A DNA stretch of 7,543 nt, taken from positions 1 to 7,543 of the forward strand of contig DFKO01000090.1 of the NCBI GenBank assembly GCA_002373855.1, written 5' to 3'. Of the stretch, positions 1-5,051 are shown one piece after another. How positions within the stretch are numbered: position 1 is the stretch's first letter; each line of letters starts with the position of its first letter. The position numbers and the translations under genes are program-made. The stretch comes from Lachnospiraceae bacterium UBA3643 (GTDB lineage Bacteria > Bacillota > Clostridia > Lachnospirales > Lachnospiraceae). The notes under the pieces were generated by a model, which saw only the letters and a list, made by a program, of their open reading frames with translations, did no database searches and had not been told where the DNA came from.

Positions 1-1029
1 ATCAAGGCGGCTCCGGAGGGTACACAGGATGTGACAGGCATTACGGATGTTCCGGATGATTCGGGACTTTCACCGGAGGATCTCGAGATCGATCCAAACG
101 ACGATATTACAGACGAGGACATTGACAGGCTTATAAGTGAGTCGGGAGCGGAATTTGCCGGAGAGGCAGGTTCGAATGTTTACAGCGGAGAAGATGTAAA
201 CGGTCACACAGGCTACAGACAGGATTTCATGGCTGATACCGGTATGTACAACTTCACCCTTAAATCAGGAGAGATCATCACATCCAATATACCTGCAGGA
301 GCCATCGTAAACAGCGGCGTAGCCATAAGTGTTCCTTCAACAGTTACCACCGTTATATACAAAGACGGATCACCTTACGAAAACGATTCACTTAACTTTA
401 CCGAGTCGGGCTTCTATACAGTATGGTTTGAAGCGGCGTCAGTCAACTTCAACAGGTACTTCCCTGAGGAAGGGGATTATCCCTTCATAACCTTCAGAAT
501 AGTATCAAACGGAACCAGCGATATTGAGGTATTCAATGCGCCGGAGGGCTGCAAGATAATCGCAATCTCCGATAAGGATGATAACGCGATCAGGGATGAG
601 AACGGAAATGCGTCATTCGCCCTTGATTATTACTGGATGAGGGAAGAGGGTGTATACAAATACACTGTAATGGATATGGCAACAGGCTCTACATATCAGG
701 TAAGGATAGACAGAGACCTGACTTCACCGGTATTTTATATATCCGGCAAGGATAGCAAGGTGAATGTAAGCTACGGCTGCAATGATGTTGCAAGAGCGGA
801 GCTTTACAGAAACAATCAGCCTGTCGCATTCGACGGATCGACTATAGAGGGCAAAGGTAATTACACCCTGGTCGTTACGGATTATGCAGGCAATACGACA
901 ACTGCAAACTTTACCTTAAAGGATGCCTTCAATGTCGGAACATTTTTAACAGTGCTGCTTCTCGTGATAGCGGCGGGAGCGGCATTTATATTCATCCGTC
1001 TCCATAGAACGGTAATGAGGATAAGATAA
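1..1029 (+). CDS. Ig-like surface protein with C-terminal membrane anchor (5' end outside window)
   Basis: The reading frame is open from base 1 to the TAA at 1027-1029, so the gene very probably begins upstream. A GTG at 31 has a GGAGGG ten bases before it, but starting there would give an exported-looking protein with no signal peptide, so I treat the gene as partial. Counting residues from that GTG: about 1-65 is an acidic, probably disordered linker rich in D and E; about 68-160, 163-228 and 230-296 are beta-rich, Ig-like regions. The last contains GNYTLVVTDYAGNTTTANFT, typical of bacterial Ig-like repeats. Residues about 303-323 form one hydrophobic helix, followed by the basic tail RLHRTVMRIR, which predicts an outside N-part and an inside C-terminus. 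There is no LPXTG motif. It is the first gene of the run, 47 bases ahead of a VirB6-like gene. A role in mating contact or as a wall-spanning T4SS part is inference from context; the exact family is not recognised. Confidence 0.72.
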   Translation: MKAAPEGTQDVTGITDVPDDSGLSPEDLEIDPNDDITDEDIDRLISESGAEFAGEAGSNVYSGEDVNGHTGYRQDFMADTGMYNFTLKSGEIITSNIPAGAIVNSGVAISVPSTVTTVIYKDGSPYENDSLNFTESGFYTVWFEAASVNFNRYFPEEGDYPFITFRIVSNGTSDIEVFNAPEGCKIIAISDKDDNAIRDENGNASFALDYYWMREEGVYKYTVMDMATGSTYQVRIDRDLTSPVFYISGKDSKVNVSYGCNDVARAELYRNNQPVAFDGSTIEGKGNYTLVVTDYAGNTTTANFTLKDAFNVGTFLTVLLLVIAAGAAFIFIRLHRTVMRIR

Positions 1030-1063
1030 TAATTGACCGGATCAAAACCGGAATATGATCAGT

Positions 1064-1067
1064 AGGA
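1064..1067 (+). promoter_or_regulatory. Shine-Dalgarno for first VirB6-like gene
   Basis: AGGA lies nine bases before the ATG at 1077. An in-frame TGA at 1056-1058 means this ATG is the first available start, so the start is well fixed although the site is only moderate in strength. Confidence 0.6.
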
Positions 1068-1076
1068 ACAAATCGT

Positions 1077-2438
1077 ATGGACAGTTTTGCAAATTTCCTG
1101 GCAGGAGTACTGGGAGCCATATTTGAAAATGTATTAAGTCCCCTTTTGACGGAGTTTTTCAAGTTTGTTGTCTATCAGCTGATAGACATCATCAAGGAAA
1201 CCTTTGCGTGGGTATTCTATTATCTGTTTACCACGCTTCTCTCCGTGATAAAGGTCATGCAGGATCTGTTTGAATTCTTCGCGGGAACAACAAAGGGTTC
1301 CGTGACGGTGGCAGGTCAGCAGACTACGGTGCTTGAAGCTATCATGCAGTTTGATGCCGTCAAGCAGATGTTCGGAGTATTTACCATCATCGGTATGTTC
1401 CTGGCAGTGATGTTCTCGATCATTGCGACGATAAGGTCAATGTCTGATATGACCCTTGAGAACAAGAATCCGATAAGCAAGGTTATCAGTAATGCCATCA
1501 AGGCTTTCATAACATTTGCACTGATACCGATCCTGTGCCTTTTTCTGATGCAGGTATCGTCCATACTGGTGATGACCATCGATACGGGATCCAAGGCTGC
1601 TTCGACAGTTAAGGCGGATTCGGTGGACAAACTCATATGGCTCACAAGCTCTCTTGACGCAGCAAAGAACAAATCCTACAATGTATCGACTGCAAGTAAT
1701 GATCTGGTCAGAGAACAGATAATGAGCGGTAATGACAGTGTCAGAAAAGAATATATCAACGGTTCCAAGAGCTACAAATATACAGATGACGATGTTGCGG
1801 ATGATTTTGAGTATGCCAAGTTTTCGTTTTTCGAGGGTATAGTCAGTTGCATTGCGGTGATACTGATCCTGGCAGGATGTATCCTGGTTTTCATAGCGAG
1901 AATGTTTGAGATAATCGTTCTGTATATAATCGGACCGATATATGCGGCATCCATAGCCAATGACGGCGGTGAGATGTTCAAGCAGTGGAAGGATATGTTC
2001 ATTGCAAAATTCCTCGGAGCCTACAGCATGGTATTCGGTATGAGGCTTTTCCTTATCATCGTACCTGAGATATGCAGCAGCAGCCTTGAATTCAAGACCT
2101 CCCTCTATACAAGCGGCAAGGAAGCGGCTACTTTCCATTCAATAGTCCAACTCCTGATCGTGATAGGCGGAGCGTATGCTGTTTACAAATCTCAGACCAT
2201 GATCATCAGACTTCTCTCTGTCGAGGCTTCAATGCAGGCTGAAGCAACTGCCGGAGCCGGAACAGGTACGCTTATGATGGGCGTCGGTGCAGGCAAAGCC
2301 ATGGCAGCGGCCGGATGGGGAGCTATTAAAGGTAAAGATAAGAAAGACGATAAAGAAAAACTGCAGGAAAAGAAGGATGATGACAGTTCATCAGGCAGCG
2401 GAAACGCTTATAAGGGAGGTAACCCCGGCGGTTCCTGA
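1077..2438 (+). CDS. VirB6/TrbL-like polytopic membrane protein (Mbov_0396-like), copy 1
   Basis: This 453-residue integral membrane protein probably forms part of the inner-membrane channel of a conjugative T4SS. Hydrophobic segments lie at about 26-60 (one or two helices), 99-120, 140-168, 254-292 (one long or two short), 308-330 and 355-371. A soluble loop at about 170-250 contains the acidic TDDDVADDF stretch. A conserved block at 277-306 (FEI..LY...P followed by DGGE.FK.WKD) is shared with the next gene. The tail after about 385 is first Gly/Ala-rich, then highly charged (K/D) and ends in Gly/Ser/Asn, probably cytoplasmic and flexible. Assignment rests on my recognition of the ICE transmembrane family typified by Mycoplasma bovis Mbov_0396 and on the VirB4 gene two genes downstream. 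VirB6/TrbL kinship is by topology, size and context, since these families diverge strongly. The next gene starts 54 bases later in the same operon. Confidence 0.8.
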   Translation: MDSFANFLAGVLGAIFENVLSPLLTEFFKFVVYQLIDIIKETFAWVFYYLFTTLLSVIKVMQDLFEFFAGTTKGSVTVAGQQTTVLEAIMQFDAVKQMFGVFTIIGMFLAVMFSIIATIRSMSDMTLENKNPISKVISNAIKAFITFALIPILCLFLMQVSSILVMTIDTGSKAASTVKADSVDKLIWLTSSLDAAKNKSYNVSTASNDLVREQIMSGNDSVRKEYINGSKSYKYTDDDVADDFEYAKFSFFEGIVSCIAVILILAGCILVFIARMFEIIVLYIIGPIYAASIANDGGEMFKQWKDMFIAKFLGAYSMVFGMRLFLIIVPEICSSSLEFKTSLYTSGKEAATFHSIVQLLIVIGGAYAVYKSQTMIIRLLSVEASMQAEATAGAGTGTLMMGVGAGKAMAAAGWGAIKGKDKKDDKEKLQEKKDDDSSSGSGNAYKGGNPGGS

Positions 2439-2480
2439 TATAGATCTTAAGTAAGGATATTTGCAGCATTATAAACATAA

Positions 2481-2485
2481 GAGGA
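2481..2485 (+). promoter_or_regulatory. Shine-Dalgarno for second VirB6-like gene
   Basis: GAGGA sits seven bases before the ATG at 2493. An in-frame TAA at 2478-2480, directly before the site, makes this ATG the first possible start. Confidence 0.65.
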
Positions 2486-2492
2486 CGAAGAT

Positions 2493-5018
2493 ATGAGAAT
2501 AGCATACCTCGGATTATTTTCATCGGTTTTTAACTGGGTATTCAATAAAATACTGGCACCGGTCATCAAATTCATAGCAAACATATTAAGTGTTGTATTT
2601 GAGTTTATATTCAACAATGTGCTCATGCCCATACTGACTCTTGTATTCAAGACAGTACTGCCATGGTTTATAAAGCTTCTGGTACAGATATTCTCAGAGA
2701 TCCTGTATACGGCGCTGGCGCTGATATGCAAGATACTCGATTACATATCGGAGATGTTTGATATCTTCTCCGGAGCAGCCAAGGTCACATACAAGGGCGA
2801 GCAGATGACACTGCTTGATGCGATCCTCAGTATGAAATCCGTACAGGGGTTCTTCGGAGCGGTGCTCATCACGGCAATGTTTCTTGCAGTGATATTTGCC
2901 ATAATCGCTGTCACCAAATCGACCCTTGATTTTGATTTTGAGAACAAGCGTCCGGTAGGAGCGGTAATGAGAGCTCTCCTTAAGACAATGATCAATTTCC
3001 TGCTCGTACAGATCATGGTATATTTTATTCTTGCTGTTTCAGGAATTGTGCTCACGGCCATCACTGAGGGAAGTGCGGCCATCATGAGCAGCGGTACGGA
3101 ATCGACGGCGGCTGACGGTACCCAGACCAGGGCAGAGACGACTCTCGGACGAGTGGTTCTGTGTGTAGCCTCTCTCGATGCGTCCAATGTTGCAAGTGAT
3201 AATATATCATCAGGAGGTACAGACCTCTTTACAAAGGGAAACCGTCTGAAGCTCTATGATAAAAACGGCATAGATTATACGGACAACGATCTGGTGGATG
3301 ATTATTTCAGCTTTGAGAAATTCGATTTCCTTACAGGTACGGTAGTTGTAGTATTCCTGGTGGTTATAATGGCGATAGCAGCCATTGTGTTTGTGCAGAG
3401 GCTGTTTGAGATAGCAGTGCTCTATGTGGTCAGCCCCCTGTTTATATGTACGATGCCTCTTGACGACGGAGAGAAATTCAAGAAATGGAAGGATCTCTTC
3501 CTCGGTAAAGTATTCGGAGGCTACGGCTCAGTACTCGCGATGAAATTATATCTCCTGCTCATTCCATTTATCATGGGCAATACCATTAAATGGGGAGCGA
3601 GCTCGGATGAAGCAACATATATTATAAAAGTGATATTCCTTATGGGTGGTGCATATGCCCTCGTCAAGGTAGGACCGATGGTTACGACTCTCATCAACTG
3701 GCAGGCAGGTCAGGCAGAGAGTGCTACAAACAGCATGGTCGGCAGATATGCCGAGGCCGGCATCAAGAAAGGTGTCATGAAGACAGCCGCATTTACAGGC
3801 AAGATGCTCGGCAAGGGTGCCAGAGCAGTAGGCGGCAAGGTTGGAGGCGCCCTTGGAATCGGAGGCGATTCCAAGAAGGTTGCCGATGAAAAGTGGAACA
3901 AGCTTCAGAAAAACCAGCAGGCGGACTTTAAGGATAAACCTGTCAATCCCATTGAGGATCAGGAAAAAACAAAAGATCCGAACAGAGAGCTTAAGGATGA
4001 GATCGCTAAGGAATTCGGTCTCACACCCGGCGGTGGAAAGGAAGGCGGCAAGGGTGGTGCTGGAAACAAAGCAACACCGGGCGACAGGAAACTCAAGGAC
4101 AACGAGAAAGGCCTCAAAACGCCGAACAGAAATGCGGCTTCCAAGGCAGATCTTCGCAAAGATGGTCAGAATACGCTTGCATTTGCAGGTGGAACCGGTA
4201 CGGCGACATCCGGCAAGAATGCGGATGGTTCAGCAAAACAGAAGGGTCGCTTCGACAGGTTCATGAATGCAGCCCATCGTATACTGCCTCATAAACAGAA
4301 CAAGGACGGCAGCTACAGCTTCGGATTCCTTGGATTCAGGGTCAATTATGATAAGGACGGCAACAGAACAGGCTTCAAGATTCCCTGCGCAAGCTTCCAG
4401 TACGATAAGGACGGCAAGTCACATCTTACAAAGCTCAATGTGGGCGGACTCTTTAAGATGCAGCGCTCCGGTCAGACCGGCAAGATGCACTTATCGGATA
4501 TCCCTGCTATAGGACTTAGAAGAGTCGAGGGATCAAACGGAGACTTCTTTACATCAAGAGTCGGCTTCGGTCTCGTCAACAGAGCAGAGGGCAAGGATGG
4601 ACAGATTCATACATCAAGTGTTATGGGAGGTCTGTATCAGGCACAGGAGGATCCTACCGGAAAATTCCACATGTCATCTCTTGGCGGTATGAAGTTCGGT
4701 ATGGAATATAACAAGGAGACGGATCAGTATGAGGTAAGCGGATGCCGTATAGGAAACTTCATATTCGGAGGCGGCGAGAATGCCAATTACGATATGAACA
4801 CTGAGAAAGAACATAAGTGGAAGGATGAAGATCCGGCTCCCACAGGAGGTCTCGGTGGTAATGTAGGACTCGGAAATAATAATAACGGACTTGGAGATAT
4901 CCCACCGGCAAATAATCCGGTCCCACCGGCAAACAATCCGGTACCGCCGGTAAATAATCCGGTCCCACCGGTAAATAATCCGGTACCGCCGGTAAACAAC
5001 AATAATAATAATCAATAA
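2493..5018 (+). CDS. VirB6/TrbL-like membrane protein (Mbov_0396-like), copy 2, with long repeat-bearing C-terminal extension
   Basis: This 841-residue protein is a paralogue of the preceding one over roughly its first 400 residues. Both share a soluble motif before the third helix (KGEQMTLLDAI here, AGQQTTVLEAI there), the FENKRP/LENKNP turn, an acidic TDxDxxDD loop and the block FEI..LY...P....DDGE.FK.WKD at 305-334. Hydrophobic segments lie at about 20-55, 56-82, 120-141, 162-190, 282-318, 345-361 and 377-393. The rest is absent from copy 1: about 410-455 is a Gly/Ala/Lys amphipathic stretch; about 456-590 is a charged Gly/Lys-rich linker; 604-760 holds eight repeats of about 20 residues; 761-803 is Gly/Asn-rich; 804-834 is a PPxNNPV repeat; then a run of six Asn and a final Gln. 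The first part probably helps form the T4SS membrane channel. The function and side of the membrane of the extension are unknown. VirB4 follows 33 bases later. Confidence 0.8.
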   Translation: MRIAYLGLFSSVFNWVFNKILAPVIKFIANILSVVFEFIFNNVLMPILTLVFKTVLPWFIKLLVQIFSEILYTALALICKILDYISEMFDIFSGAAKVTYKGEQMTLLDAILSMKSVQGFFGAVLITAMFLAVIFAIIAVTKSTLDFDFENKRPVGAVMRALLKTMINFLLVQIMVYFILAVSGIVLTAITEGSAAIMSSGTESTAADGTQTRAETTLGRVVLCVASLDASNVASDNISSGGTDLFTKGNRLKLYDKNGIDYTDNDLVDDYFSFEKFDFLTGTVVVVFLVVIMAIAAIVFVQRLFEIAVLYVVSPLFICTMPLDDGEKFKKWKDLFLGKVFGGYGSVLAMKLYLLLIPFIMGNTIKWGASSDEATYIIKVIFLMGGAYALVKVGPMVTTLINWQAGQAESATNSMVGRYAEAGIKKGVMKTAAFTGKMLGKGARAVGGKVGGALGIGGDSKKVADEKWNKLQKNQQADFKDKPVNPIEDQEKTKDPNRELKDEIAKEFGLTPGGGKEGGKGGAGNKATPGDRKLKDNEKGLKTPNRNAASKADLRKDGQNTLAFAGGTGTATSGKNADGSAKQKGRFDRFMNAAHRILPHKQNKDGSYSFGFLGFRVNYDKDGNRTGFKIPCASFQYDKDGKSHLTKLNVGGLFKMQRSGQTGKMHLSDIPAIGLRRVEGSNGDFFTSRVGFGLVNRAEGKDGQIHTSSVMGGLYQAQEDPTGKFHMSSLGGMKFGMEYNKETDQYEVSGCRIGNFIFGGGENANYDMNTEKEHKWKDEDPAPTGGLGGNVGLGNNNNGLGDIPPANNPVPPANNPVPPVNNPVPPVNNPVPPVNNNNNNQ
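4302..4772 (+). repeat. Protein-level array of eight ~20-residue repeats
   Basis: Residues 604-760 of the second VirB6-like protein divide into eight units of 17, 18, 22, 20, 20, 20, 20 and 20 residues, starting at 604, 621, 639, 661, 681, 701, 721 and 741. The consensus is roughly x-[DTN]-G-x-[IFM]-H-x-S-x-[VLI]-x-[GA]-G-[LM], then about five polar or aromatic residues, then G, D or N. Units 6 and 7 (KDGQIHTSSV and PTGKFHMSSL) match best; unit 8 lacks the Gly at position 3. Alternating polar and hydrophobic residues between Gly turns suggest beta strands or hairpins, as in a solenoid or stacked-hairpin fold. The repetition is clear in protein but blurred in DNA, so it is old. I do not recognise a named family. 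Confidence 0.7.
4902..5000 (+). repeat. 21-bp tandem repeat encoding PPxNNPV
   Basis: Four full 21-base units start at 4902, 4923, 4944 and 4965, and a 15-base partial unit starts at 4986. They encode PPANNPV twice, PPVNNPV twice and a last PPVNN. Unit junctions alternate between GTC-CCA and GTA-CCG, a 42-base higher-order pattern that suggests growth by duplication of a dimer. The array lies in frame at the end of the second VirB6-like gene and is followed by an AAC/AAT trinucleotide run to 5012. Gain or loss of whole units would keep the frame. Confidence 0.9.
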
Positions 5019-5038
5019 TAAAAATGACATGATTTTCG

Positions 5039-5044
5039 AAGGGG
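5039..5044 (+). promoter_or_regulatory. Shine-Dalgarno for virB4-like gene
   Basis: AAGGGG lies seven bases before the ATG at 5052. An in-frame TGA at 5025-5027 leaves this ATG as the first start, and the protein then begins with a basic PrgI/VirB3-like leader (MRIIPKKTKVR). Confidence 0.65.
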
Positions 5045-5051
5045 AAAAAAT

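Noticed and set aside
31..33. GTG with upstream GGAGGG as the true start of the Ig-like gene
   Set aside because: The product would lack a signal peptide despite an exported architecture, and the frame is open to the window edge, so an upstream start is more likely. It cannot be fully excluded.
1030..1076. Terminator or hairpin in the gap after the Ig-like gene
   Set aside because: Two CCGG sites are present, but they do not form a stable stem with a following T-run.
1437..2138. Minus-strand open frame of 233 codons
   Set aside because: It overlaps the first VirB6-like gene fully, has no Shine-Dalgarno that I can see and encodes a composition without recognisable domains; it is a shadow of a real gene.
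3841..4266. Plus-strand open frame of 141 codons in another frame
   Set aside because: It lies within the linker of the second VirB6-like gene; its Arg-rich product is what a shifted reading of Gly/Lys/Asp-rich coding gives.
4350..4385. EF-hand-like calcium loop (DKDGN)
   Set aside because: The DxDGN beginning matches, but the later hydrophobic and Glu positions of the loop are Gly and Pro, and no flanking helices are seen.
4902..5000. Possible CRISPR array
   Set aside because: The units are 21 bases and directly adjacent with no unique spacers, and they keep the reading frame of the gene.
4787..5002. Minus-strand open frame with an apparent GGTGLFT repeat
   Set aside because: It is the antisense of the PPxNNPV array; the frame stays open because of the repeat's composition, and it lies wholly inside the VirB6-like gene with no credible start context.
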